Source: Pandoraea pnomenusa | GTDB taxonomy: Bacteria > Pseudomonadota > Gammaproteobacteria > Burkholderiales > Burkholderiaceae | Assembly: GCF_000767615.3 (NCBI RefSeq) | Contig: NZ_CP009553.3 | Location: forward strand, 310,001 to 374,000 | Length of the DNA stretch: 64,000 bases | Reading direction: 5' to 3' | Program-made: the position numbers and the translations under genes | Notes under the pieces: generated by a model | Seen by the model: only the letters and a program-made list of their open reading frames with translations | Databases searched by the model: none | Told to the model about the DNA's origin: nothing | In this document: positions 15,482 to 24,494 of the stretch, piece by piece | Layout of the letters: every line of letters starts with the position of its first letter | How positions within the stretch are numbered: the stretch's first letter is position 1

Positions 15482-15848
15482 ATTGCGCGCACGCCACGGC
15501 GCACCCGAGCGAATTCACATCGCGTTCCGAATCCGCCGATTCCCAAGGCGTCGCGGAGACGCTTCCCGGGCGGTTGTGTGGCCGGCCCGCGAGCGAGCCG
15601 TTGCGCCATTTCCTCCTTATCGTTGCGGCGCGGGCCTGTCGGCCCGACCCGCCGGCCGGCGCGTGCCTCGGCGCGTCCCGGCGACATTCGTCAACTTTTC
15701 ATCATGACTCGTGATCGGTGCCGGGGGATTCTCCCCCCGAAGTCGCCGAGGTAACAGGACGCGTTCGCCAGCGAGCTCGATGCAGGCCCGATCGACAGCA
15801 TCGACAAGCGAACTGCGATGTTGATGTCCGAGCTTGATGGAGAGAATG
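15482..15848. other. Upstream region of the adhesin gene
   Basis: This gap between the rpoC terminator and the adhesin start contains no credible gene. A small GC hairpin (GGGGGA/TCCCCC) lies near 15723-15737. I see no consensus promoter, although the adhesin promoter should lie here. A GGAGAG ribosome-binding site at 15839-15844 serves the ATG at 15849. Confidence 0.4.
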
Positions 15849-18131
15849 ATGCACAAGACTTATCGTCTCGTTTTCAGTCGCAGGACAGGCACTTGGGTTG
15901 CTGTCGCGGAGATTTGCACGGGGCAGGGCAAGGCAGGCAGGTCGAGGTGCGGTGCGGCATTGAAGCGGGCGAGTGTGCTGCTGTGCGGGGGGGCGGCGCT
16001 TTGTCTGGCGTCATTGTGCAATCCCGCTTTCGCGGGCTTCAGCGATGGAGGGGGCACGGGTTGCCCCAGTCAATACACTTTCAAGATGATGATCGCCTAC
16101 GGCACGGACGCGATCGCCGGGCAAGGGGAGGGGTGCTCCGGTTGGAATGTGCATGAGGCGCCCGTGGCGATTGGCGCCTACTCAATCGCCACGGCGAACT
16201 TCGATACCGCGCTGGGCGCCTATGCCGCGGCCGGCGAGAAAGGGAAGAATGACAAGTGGAACACCGCGATCGGCACACACGCATTCGCCAGCCATGCCGG
16301 CACGGGGCTCGGCGCGAGTACCAGAGCCGTTGGTGATTTTTCCGCCGCTGTCGGCCATTGGGCGCAAGCGGAAGCGGAGCAGTCCCTCGCACTGGGGTAT
16401 CAGTCGAAGGCCACGTCCAAGTGGTCTGTGGCGCTTGGCGCGCATTCGACGACATCCGACCCGGCAGGCACAAAGGGCGTTGACATCAATGGCGTGGCCT
16501 ACACCTTCGCGGGCGTCTCGCCGGAAGGAACGGTAAGCGTCGGAACGCCAGACTATTCGCGCACGATTACCAACGTCGCTGCCGGCAGAATCAATGAGAC
16601 AAGTCTCGACGCCATCAACGGTTCGCAATTGAGCGCAACCAATCGCGCGCTCTCGGAGGTCAATACCGATCTGTCGACATTCAAGATCCGAATGTCCTCA
16701 GGCCAAACTGCGGCCGAGCTGAATATTGTTTCGCTCTCATCGGGTATCAACTCCCTGTCGACGGCAGTACGCCCGGCAATCGTCGCCTTCGAAAACACCG
16801 TGCACTACGACGACGCGGCGCGTCAAAGCGTGACGCTTGGCGATGCCGTCGTGAGACATCCCGTTTTGGTGCGCAACGTTGCCGATGCGCAGGACGGTAC
16901 CGACGCCGTCAATTTGCGGCAGCTCCTGAACACGAACGGTACTGTCCGTTCGTTATCGACCGGCGTCGATTTGCTGGCACAGAACATGAGTTCGCTGTCC
17001 ACCGGCCTGAACACGGCGATGGGGCTGGCGACCGACCTTGAAAGGATGGCGCGGTACGACGACGATACTCACGAAAAGCTCACGTTGGGTCGCACGCAAT
17101 CCGCGAGGGCCGTGAAACTGACCAATGTGGCAGACGGGATGGAGCCGAGCGACGCGGTCACCACCCGGCAGTTGAAGCTCACCGACGGACGTGTGGCGTC
17201 GCTGTCCACCGGCGCGGATTCGCTCTCGAGTGGCATGAGTGCCCTGTTCACTGGGGTGAGCGAGCTGTCGAGCGGACTGAGCACGATCGGCGCGCTGGCC
17301 GGTCAGGCCCGAGGTGCGGTGCTCTACGACGACGATTCGCAGGCGTCGGTCACGCTCGGTCATCTGCTGTCTCTCACGCCGGTCAAGCTGACCAACGTGG
17401 CCGACGGCGTCGACGCGAGCGACGCGGTGACGGTCGGGCAGTTGAGTGTGACCACCAAAAGCGTGAGATCGCTCTCGACGAGCACGGCGCTCCTGACCAC
17501 GGGAATGAGTTCACTGTCCACGGGAATGGGCAAGATCAGCGCGCTGGTCTCGGATATGAGCAATGTCGTGCATTACGACGACGACGATCAGGAGTCGGTC
17601 ACGTTCGGTAATCTGCTCTCGATGAAGCCGGTGACGCTGACCAACGTGGCGGACGGCACCGGGCTGAGCGACGCGGTGACCGTGCGGCAATTGAGTCAGA
17701 CCAACAGCCATGTAAACTCGCTCTCGTCAGGGGCCGCCGCGACGACAAAAAAGATTGGTTCGCTCTCGACCGGACTCAGGAAGATGGTTGCCTTGACGGC
17801 GGGCATCGAAACGTCCGTACAGTACGACGACGACACGCAGGAATCGGTGACGTTCGGGAATCTGGTATCGACGAAGCCGGTGATATTGGCCAATGTTGCG
17901 GAAGGCGTGAATCCGACGGATGCGGTCAACATGCGCCAGATGAGCGCGACGAACCGTAACGTCGGATTGCTGTCGACCGGCATGGCGGCCTTGTCCAGGC
18001 ATGTGAGTTCGCTCTCGACGGGACTGAGCGACATCGCGGAGCTGCAGGGCGACGTACTCGATGTCGTGAAGTACGACAACGCCATACATTCGTCGGTGAC
18101 GCTGGGGGAAGAGTCTCCAAGGGCGCGGTGA
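15849..18131 (+). CDS. Trimeric autotransporter adhesin, 5' part (frameshifted)
   Basis: This is the N-terminal part of a YadA/Hia-type (type Vc) surface adhesin. It begins with an extended signal peptide region, 'MHKTYRLVFSRRTGTWVAVA', then a hydrophobic core and an AFA cleavage site near residue 62. YadA head repeats follow ('ALGAYAAAG', 'AIGTHAFA', 'AAVGHWAQA', 'LALGYQSKA'), then a neck ('GSQLSATN'). After that come repeated modules of the type YDD-x-VTLG-x-KPVKLTNVADG-x-DAVTxxQL-x-SLSTG. The frame ends at a premature TGA at 18129-18131. The same repeat pattern continues in another frame, so the product would lack its membrane anchor. The start at 15849 is preferred over TTG 15834 and ATGs 15837 and 15846 because it gives the canonical ESPR and the best spacing to GGAGAG. 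Confidence 0.85.
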   Translation: MHKTYRLVFSRRTGTWVAVAEICTGQGKAGRSRCGAALKRASVLLCGGAALCLASLCNPAFAGFSDGGGTGCPSQYTFKMMIAYGTDAIAGQGEGCSGWNVHEAPVAIGAYSIATANFDTALGAYAAAGEKGKNDKWNTAIGTHAFASHAGTGLGASTRAVGDFSAAVGHWAQAEAEQSLALGYQSKATSKWSVALGAHSTTSDPAGTKGVDINGVAYTFAGVSPEGTVSVGTPDYSRTITNVAAGRINETSLDAINGSQLSATNRALSEVNTDLSTFKIRMSSGQTAAELNIVSLSSGINSLSTAVRPAIVAFENTVHYDDAARQSVTLGDAVVRHPVLVRNVADAQDGTDAVNLRQLLNTNGTVRSLSTGVDLLAQNMSSLSTGLNTAMGLATDLERMARYDDDTHEKLTLGRTQSARAVKLTNVADGMEPSDAVTTRQLKLTDGRVASLSTGADSLSSGMSALFTGVSELSSGLSTIGALAGQARGAVLYDDDSQASVTLGHLLSLTPVKLTNVADGVDASDAVTVGQLSVTTKSVRSLSTSTALLTTGMSSLSTGMGKISALVSDMSNVVHYDDDDQESVTFGNLLSMKPVTLTNVADGTGLSDAVTVRQLSQTNSHVNSLSSGAAATTKKIGSLSTGLRKMVALTAGIETSVQYDDDTQESVTFGNLVSTKPVILANVAEGVNPTDAVNMRQMSATNRNVGLLSTGMAALSRHVSSLSTGLSDIAELQGDVLDVVKYDNAIHSSVTLGEESPRAR
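18104..18131 (+). other. Frameshift site in the adhesin gene
   Basis: A GGGGG run (18104-18108) sits in a conserved 'VTLGG' repeat position. With one extra G the frame reads VTLGGRVSKGAVKLTNVADA, matching every other repeat, and joins the two open frames into one protein of about 2862 residues. As given, the frame instead reads LGEESPRAR and stops. The missing base could lie anywhere between 18104 and about 18127, but the G run is the natural place. Confidence 0.85.
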
Positions 18132-21100
18132 AACTCACCAACGTGGCCGACGCGGAAAGGGAGAACGACGCCGTCAACTTCGGTCAGTTGAGTGCCGCCA
18201 CTCGCGATGTGACCTCGTTGTCCAGCGGCTTGAGCACGACGCAGAGCAATCTGGCGTTGCTGTCGAGCGGGGCGCAGCATGCGATCACGTACGACGATAC
18301 GACACGCGAGCTGGCGACGCTGGGCGGCGTCGGGGCGAAGCCGGTGAAGCTGACCAATCTTGCTGACGGCGAGAGCGTCACCGATGCCGTCACCTTCGGG
18401 CAATTGAGGGCGACGAAAAGTCACGTCGCATCCGTCGCGAGCCATCTCGACAGCCGCGTCGGTTCGCTATCGACGGGCATGGCGACACTCGCCGACGGTG
18501 CATTGACGCTTGCGGAGAGTCTGACGTCGCTATCGACCAGTTTCGACAGCCACGCCGGTTCGGTCTCGACCGGACTGAGCACGACGAACAGCCACATCGC
18601 ATCGCTCACGAGGGACCTCGACGGGCGCGTCAGCTCACTCTCGTCGGGGGTGGCGACACTTGCGGACGGTGCATTGACGCTTGCGGAGAGTCTGACGTCG
18701 CTCTCGACCAGTTTCGACAGCCACGCCGGTTCGGTCTCGACCGGACTGAGCACGACGAACAGCCACATCGCATCGCTCACGAGGGACCTCGACGGGCGCG
18801 TCAGCTCACTCTCGTCGGGGGTGGCGACACTTGCGGACGGTGCATTGACGCTTGCGGAAAGTCTGACGTCGCTCTCAACCAGTTTCGACAGCCATGCCGG
18901 TTCGGTCTCGACCGGACTGAGCACGACAAACAGCCACATCGCATCGCTCGCGAGCGATCTCGACGGGCGCGTCGTTTCGCTGTCGACCAGCTTCGAAAGC
19001 CATGCCGTTTCGCTGTCGACAGGCGCGGTGACGCTCGCGGAGAGTTTGACGTCGCTCTCGACCAGTTTTGACAGTCACGCGAGTTCGCTGTCGACCGGAT
19101 TGAGCACGATGAGCAGCAATCTGGCGTTGTTGTCGGGTGGGATTCAGCACGCCATCACGTACGACGACGAGACACGTGAGCGCGCAACGCTGGGCGGTGC
19201 GCAGGCGAAGCCGGTGAAGCTGACCAATCTTGCCGACGGCGAGAGCACCACCGACGCGGTGACCTTCGGACAATTGAGCGCGACGAACAGTCACATTGCG
19301 TCGGTCGCGAGCGATCTCGAAGGGCGTGTCGTTTCGCTGTCGACAGGCGCGGCGACGTTTGCGGAGGGCGTGACGTCACTGTCGACCAGCTTCGAAAGCC
19401 ATGCCGTTTCGCTGTCGACAGGCGCGGTGACGCTCGCGGAGAGTTTGACGTCGCTCTCGACCAGCTTCGATAGTCATGCGAGTTCGCTCTCGACGGGGGC
19501 GGTGACGCTGGCCGAAAGCATGACGTCGCTCTCGACCAGTTTTGACAGTCACGCGAGTTCGTTGTCGACCGGATTGAGCACGATGAGCAGCAATCTGGCG
19601 TTGTTGTCGGGTGGGATCGGGCACGCCATCACATACGACGACGAGACGCGCGAGCGTGCAACGCTGGGCGGTGCGCAGGCGAAGCCGGTGAAGCTGACCA
19701 ATCTTGCCGACGGCGAGAGCACGACCGACGCGGTGACTTTCGGACAATTGAGTGCGGCGAAAAGTGAGATCGCATCAGCCGCGAGCGATCTCGATGGGCG
19801 CGTCGGTTCGCTCTCGTCGGGGGTGGCGACACTTGCTGATGGCGCATTGACGCTTGCGGAGAGTCTGACGTCACTCTCGACCAGTTTTGACAGTCACGCG
19901 AGTTCGCTGTCGACGGGTGCAGCGACGCTGGCGGAAAGCATGACGTCGCTCTCGACCAGTTTTGACAGTCATGCGAGTTCGCTGTCGACCGGATTGAGCA
20001 CGATGAGCAGCAATCTGGCGTTGTTGTCGGGTGGGATCGAGCACGCCATCACGTACGACGACGGGACACGTGAGCGCGCAACGCTGGGCGGCGCGCAGGC
20101 GAAGCCGGTGAAGCTGACCAACCTTGCGGACGGCGAGAGCACCACCGACGCGGTGACCTTCGGGCAGCTGAGCACGACAAACAGCCACATTACGTCGCTC
20201 ACGGGCAATCTCGTCAGCCACGTCGATTCGCTCTCGACGGGCGTGTTATCGCTTGCGCAAGGCCTGACGTCGCTCTCGACGGGCTTTGAAAACAGGGCAC
20301 TCTCGCTCTCGACCAGCGTTGAGACCCACGCCGGCTCGCTGTCGTCGGGATTGAGCACGATGGAAAGCAATCTGGCCCTGTTGTCGAGCGGAATGCCGCA
20401 TACCATCACATACGACGATACGACACGCGAGCGCGTGACGCTGGGCGGTGCGCAGGCGAAGCCGGTGAAGCTGACCAATCTTGCCGACGGCGAGAACACG
20501 ACCGACGCGGTGACCTTCGGGCAACTGAGCACGACAAACAGCCACATTACGTCGCTCACGGGCAATCTCGTCAGCCACGTCGATTCGCTCTCGACGGGCG
20601 TGGTATCGCTTGCGCAAGGCCTGACGTCGCTCTCGACGGGCTTTGAAAACCGGGCACTCTCGCTCTCGACCAGCGTTGAGACCCACGCCGGCTCGCTGTC
20701 GTCGGGATTGAGCACGATGGAAAGCAATCTGGCCCTGTTGTCGAGCGGAATGCCGCATACCATCACATACGACGATACGACACGCGAGCGCGTGACGCTG
20801 GGCGGTGCGCAGGCGAAGCCGGTGAAGTTGACCAATCTTGCCGACGGCGAGAACACGACCGACGCGGTGACCTTCGGGCAACTGAGCACGACAAATAGCC
20901 ACATTACGTCGCTCACAGGCAATCTCGTCAGCAATGTCGATTCGCTCTCGACGGGTGCGATGGCGCTCACGGAAGGGCTGACGTCACTCTCCGCCGGCCT
21001 CAGCCAGATGGCCGAGCTGGCGAGCGCCACCGAAAACTTTGTGCAGTTCGATGACGAGCGGCGATTGAAGGTGACCCTGGGCGGCAGGCGGGCGACCAAG

Positions 21101-24100
21101 CCCGTGTCACTGTCCAATGTGGCCGACGGCACGAAAGCGACCGATGCCGTCACGGTCAGGCAATTGAGCGTGACAAACAGTAACGTCATGCAAATGTCCA
21201 CGGGCATGGCCAACTTCGAGGCCAACGTTGCTTCGCTTTCCACGGGGGTGAGCGAGATTGACAGCACGGTCGACGTGCTGGTCTCGGAGATCGCGGTCGC
21301 CGTGCAGTACGACAATGCGGCGAAGACCAAGCTTCGGCTCGGCGGCCTGTCGAAAACCCCGGTGTCGCTTGGCAACGTGGCCGAGGGCCTCCGGCCGAAT
21401 GACGCGGTGAACGTAGCGCAGCTCGGCGCCACGAACAGTAATGTGGCGTCGCTCTCGACCGGGCTGGCCAGCCTTATCGTGCCTTCGGTCCAGTTGCGTT
21501 CCGGCAAGGGGCGCAAACACAGGACGTTTATCCTCGGCGGCGTACCCACCACGGGTGAGAACAACGCGGATGGACCGGTGACACTGACCAATGTCGCCGA
21601 TGGCTTCAATCCCGATGACGTGGCTTCCTACCGGCAATTGGTCGCGACCAACAGCAATGTCGGCAGTCTGTCGACCGGCATGATCGCGGTCGGTGCGCGC
21701 GTCGATTCGCTTTCGACCGGCCTGGGCCACATTCAGCAAAGCGTTGGGGCGATCGAAACTGGCGCCGTGCTGTACGACGACACGACGCATGCCACGCTGA
21801 CGCTCGGCGGCACTACGGCGAAGCCTTCGGTGCGAATTCTCAACGTTGCCGACGGCGTCGAAGCCAGCGACGCCGTGAACTTCCGTCAGCTGAGTGACGT
21901 AAATGACCAGTCGGCGTCGCAAATCGCACTTGTCGATGACCACGTCGCGCAGTTCTCGGCGACTGTCGACGCCCATCTGGATTCGCTGTCGACCGGACTC
22001 AGGGCCCTGGCCTCCCTGTCGAGCGGCACCGGCAGCGGCGTGGTGTACGACGGCGACCGGCGCGACAAGGTGACGTTCGGCGATTCGGGCGTGGCGCCGG
22101 TCGCGCTGACCAATGTCGCCGACGGCGCACACCGGTTCGATGCCGTCAACTTCGGTCAGTTGAGCACGACCAACAACAACGTCCTGCAGCTCTCCACGGG
22201 CATGACAGCGTTCGAGGACAGTCTGGGATCGCTCACCTCGGCGTTGGGCTCGGTCGACGGGACCGTCGAGAAGCTCGTCTCCGAGGCGGCGGTCGCGGTG
22301 CAGTACGACACGCCGAACCGCACCAAACTCCGGCTCGGCGGTCTGACCAAGACCCCCGTGCTGGTGGCCAACGTTGCTGCCGGCGTGGCCCCTACCGACG
22401 CCGTCAACGCCGGTCAGCTCGCGGCGACCAACAGCGACGTGGCGTCGCTGTCGACAGGTCTGGCCGGGCTCATCACGCCCGACACCGCATTGCGCAGCGG
22501 CCACGACGTCCGGCACCCGAAGCTGCTGCTGGGCGGACGCGCCGCGCTGCACAGCGACGGCTCCCCCGCGCCGGTCACGCTCGATAACGTGGCCGATGGG
22601 GAACACGCGGGAGAGGCGGTCAACTTCGGCCAACTGAGTGCGACCAACAGCCACATGGGATCGATCTCGACGAGCATCGACAGGCAGGTAGGCTCGCTTT
22701 CGACCGGATTGCGCAAGATCGAGAAGCTCGCGGGCGAGGCGGACAATGGCGTGTTCTACGACGACGCATCGCATTCGACACTCACCCTCGGCGACACCGT
22801 GACCGCCAAACCAGTCACGTTGACCAACCTGGCCGACGGCGCGAAGCCGAGCGACGCCGTGACGTTCCGGCAACTGAGTGCGACCAACCGCAGCGTGGAT
22901 GCGCTCTCGACCGGGTTGCTCGCCACGCACGAGCACATGCGCTCGCTCTCGACCGGGATGACCCGGGCCGAGAAGCGCCTCACGACGCTGGAATCGAACT
23001 CCGACGACTATGTCGGCTACGACGGCCAGGCGCGCGACACGCTCACGCTCGGCGATACGGTGTCGCGGCGCGCCGTGCGAGTCCGCAACGTGGCCGATGG
23101 CGTGGAGGCGGGCGATGCAGTCAACGTCGCCCAGTTGAGTCAGACCAATCGCAACGTGGGATCGCTCTCGACGGGACTGGACCTCTCGCGGCGCGCGCTG
23201 ACGTCGCTGGCGAGCGATGTGGAGCACAGCGCGCGCTATGACGACGCGTCGCGCTCGCAACTGACCCTTGGCGGCACCGGGGCGACAGCCCCAGTGACCC
23301 TGACCAATCTGGCCGACGGTAAGCGTCCGGCCGACGCCGTCAACTATGGGCAACTGAGCGAGACCAACAGCCACGTGAGTTCACTGTCGACGGGACTGAG
23401 CAAGCTCGCTTCGATGTCGCCGTCGGGCAGTCAGGCGGTGCGGTACGACGATCCGATGCATGCGCGCGTGACGCTCGGTGGGGCGGATGCGCACAGTGGC
23501 GTCGTGCTCGGCAATCTCGCCGCCGGTGTTGCAGGGACTGACGCCGTCAACGTGAGCCAGTTGCAGGCGACGGACAGCCGCGTCACGTCGCTCTCGACCG
23601 CCGCGTCGACCGGCATCAGCGACGCGCTCAGCGCGGTGAGTCGGCTGGCGTCGCGCCTGGGCGAGGGCACGGAGGCGTCGTCGTCCCCGGTCGCGCCGGG
23701 CGAGGCTGGGGTGCCTGCGGTGCCGGTGGAGTCGATGGTCAAGGCATCGACCCGCCGGATGCTCGGTGCGCCCGCGCCGCAGCCTGCGCCGGCGAGCGTG
23801 TCGTACGTCGGGGTGAACGACAATGGCGCGCCGAAGGGCAACCTGCGCGGGGAGGGCGCTTCGGGCAAGCGTGCGACGGCCATCGGCATCGACGCCGCCG
23901 CAAGCGGCGAAAGCAGCGTCGCGCTCGGGGAAAGCGCGAAGGCTTCAGGGATGAATGCCACCGCCATCGGTCACGCGGCGGCCGCGACGCAGGCCGGGGC
24001 CGTCGCCCTGGGCGAGGGCGCCATGGCCTCGGGTGCGAATGCCGTCGCGATCGGCGCCAACGCCGTCGCGTCGGAGCCGGGGACGGTCTCCATCGGGGCG

Positions 24101-24436
24101 CCGGGCACCGAGCGGCGGCTGACCCACCTGGCCCCGGGCCGGCGACCGACCGATGCGGCAACCGTGGGACAACTCGCAGGCATGCAGGCGGGCATCGATC
24201 AGGTCGCCAAGCGCGCCTATTCGGGAATCGCGGCCGCCACGGCGCTCGCGATGATTCCGGAAGTGGACCCGGGAAAGCGCGTTGCGTTGGGCGTGGGCAC
24301 CGCGACTTTCCAGGGGCGGGCGGCGACCTCGATCGGCGCTTCGGTACGCTTTACCGACAATCTGAAGGCCCGGCTCGGCGTGGGAATCAGCGGTCAGGGC
24401 AATACCTACGCTGCCGGTGTCTCATATCAATGGTGA
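18128..24436 (+). CDS. Trimeric autotransporter adhesin, 3' part with YadA anchor
   Basis: This 2102-residue open frame continues the adhesin. Its apparent GTG start lies mid-repeat and it has no signal peptide, so it is the displaced remainder of the gene at 15849, not a separate protein. It contains many stalk modules (KPVKLTNLADGES-type necks alternating with SLSTG-rich coiled-coil segments). A second head-like stretch, 'ATAIGIDAAASGESSVALGE' and following repeats, lies about residues 1915-1995. The last about 85 residues are a YadA anchor domain ('IDQVAKRAYSGIAAATALAM' through the terminal 'GVSYQW') that would form the 12-stranded trimeric pore. It ends 58 bases from the convergent TonB receptor gene. 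Confidence 0.85.
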   Translation: MKLTNVADAERENDAVNFGQLSAATRDVTSLSSGLSTTQSNLALLSSGAQHAITYDDTTRELATLGGVGAKPVKLTNLADGESVTDAVTFGQLRATKSHVASVASHLDSRVGSLSTGMATLADGALTLAESLTSLSTSFDSHAGSVSTGLSTTNSHIASLTRDLDGRVSSLSSGVATLADGALTLAESLTSLSTSFDSHAGSVSTGLSTTNSHIASLTRDLDGRVSSLSSGVATLADGALTLAESLTSLSTSFDSHAGSVSTGLSTTNSHIASLASDLDGRVVSLSTSFESHAVSLSTGAVTLAESLTSLSTSFDSHASSLSTGLSTMSSNLALLSGGIQHAITYDDETRERATLGGAQAKPVKLTNLADGESTTDAVTFGQLSATNSHIASVASDLEGRVVSLSTGAATFAEGVTSLSTSFESHAVSLSTGAVTLAESLTSLSTSFDSHASSLSTGAVTLAESMTSLSTSFDSHASSLSTGLSTMSSNLALLSGGIGHAITYDDETRERATLGGAQAKPVKLTNLADGESTTDAVTFGQLSAAKSEIASAASDLDGRVGSLSSGVATLADGALTLAESLTSLSTSFDSHASSLSTGAATLAESMTSLSTSFDSHASSLSTGLSTMSSNLALLSGGIEHAITYDDGTRERATLGGAQAKPVKLTNLADGESTTDAVTFGQLSTTNSHITSLTGNLVSHVDSLSTGVLSLAQGLTSLSTGFENRALSLSTSVETHAGSLSSGLSTMESNLALLSSGMPHTITYDDTTRERVTLGGAQAKPVKLTNLADGENTTDAVTFGQLSTTNSHITSLTGNLVSHVDSLSTGVVSLAQGLTSLSTGFENRALSLSTSVETHAGSLSSGLSTMESNLALLSSGMPHTITYDDTTRERVTLGGAQAKPVKLTNLADGENTTDAVTFGQLSTTNSHITSLTGNLVSNVDSLSTGAMALTEGLTSLSAGLSQMAELASATENFVQFDDERRLKVTLGGRRATKPVSLSNVADGTKATDAVTVRQLSVTNSNVMQMSTGMANFEANVASLSTGVSEIDSTVDVLVSEIAVAVQYDNAAKTKLRLGGLSKTPVSLGNVAEGLRPNDAVNVAQLGATNSNVASLSTGLASLIVPSVQLRSGKGRKHRTFILGGVPTTGENNADGPVTLTNVADGFNPDDVASYRQLVATNSNVGSLSTGMIAVGARVDSLSTGLGHIQQSVGAIETGAVLYDDTTHATLTLGGTTAKPSVRILNVADGVEASDAVNFRQLSDVNDQSASQIALVDDHVAQFSATVDAHLDSLSTGLRALASLSSGTGSGVVYDGDRRDKVTFGDSGVAPVALTNVADGAHRFDAVNFGQLSTTNNNVLQLSTGMTAFEDSLGSLTSALGSVDGTVEKLVSEAAVAVQYDTPNRTKLRLGGLTKTPVLVANVAAGVAPTDAVNAGQLAATNSDVASLSTGLAGLITPDTALRSGHDVRHPKLLLGGRAALHSDGSPAPVTLDNVADGEHAGEAVNFGQLSATNSHMGSISTSIDRQVGSLSTGLRKIEKLAGEADNGVFYDDASHSTLTLGDTVTAKPVTLTNLADGAKPSDAVTFRQLSATNRSVDALSTGLLATHEHMRSLSTGMTRAEKRLTTLESNSDDYVGYDGQARDTLTLGDTVSRRAVRVRNVADGVEAGDAVNVAQLSQTNRNVGSLSTGLDLSRRALTSLASDVEHSARYDDASRSQLTLGGTGATAPVTLTNLADGKRPADAVNYGQLSETNSHVSSLSTGLSKLASMSPSGSQAVRYDDPMHARVTLGGADAHSGVVLGNLAAGVAGTDAVNVSQLQATDSRVTSLSTAASTGISDALSAVSRLASRLGEGTEASSSPVAPGEAGVPAVPVESMVKASTRRMLGAPAPQPAPASVSYVGVNDNGAPKGNLRGEGASGKRATAIGIDAAASGESSVALGESAKASGMNATAIGHAAAATQAGAVALGEGAMASGANAVAIGANAVASEPGTVSIGAPGTERRLTHLAPGRRPTDAATVGQLAGMQAGIDQVAKRAYSGIAAATALAMIPEVDPGKRVALGVGTATFQGRAATSIGASVRFTDNLKARLGVGISGQGNTYAAGVSYQW
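18461..18973 (+). repeat. Three tandem 171-bp (57-residue) repeats
   Basis: Three near-identical units start at 18461, 18632 and 18803. Each encodes a block with 'ATLADGALTLAESLTSLSTS' followed by a SHAGSVSTGLSTTNSHIASL-type segment. The spacing is exactly 171 bases, so copy changes would keep the frame. Differences between units are few single-base changes, which points to recent duplication. Confidence 0.9.
18990..20170 (+). repeat. Variant stalk repeats of the adhesin
   Basis: Three longer related blocks carry 'SLSTGLSTMSSNLALLSGG', 'HAITYDD', 'ERATLGGAQAKPVKLTNLAD' and 'GESTTDAVTFGQLS' around 19090, 19565 and 19985. They are separated by variable numbers of the LAES(L/M)TSLSTSFDSHASSLSTG unit. 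DNA identity between blocks is high. This is the least stable part of the gene for assembly. Confidence 0.8.
20181..20894 (+). repeat. Two 357-bp (119-residue) tandem repeats plus a partial third
   Basis: Units start at 20181 and 20538, and a third copy begins at 20895 and fades after about 20935. The two full copies differ by only a few bases (for example GTGTTATCG versus GTGGTATCG). The unit encodes a SLSTG-rich coil, a 'SNLALLSSGMPHTITYDDTT' segment and a LTNLADGENTTDAVTF neck. The length is a multiple of three. Confidence 0.9.
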
Positions 24437-24494
24437 CGTGCCGCTGCCAGCCGGCGGTCGTTGCCCGGCGCCGGCGAAATCCCGGCGGCGGCGC

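Noticed and set aside
18104..18108. Phase-variable G tract
   Set aside because: Five Gs is short for slipped-strand switching; phase variation remains only a possibility, with sequencing error or a simple loss-of-function mutation more likely.
15849..24436. CRISPR-like repeat pattern
   Set aside because: The repeats are long, coding, in frame and without unique spacers of constant size; they are protein stalk repeats. No CRISPR array or cas gene is seen in the window.
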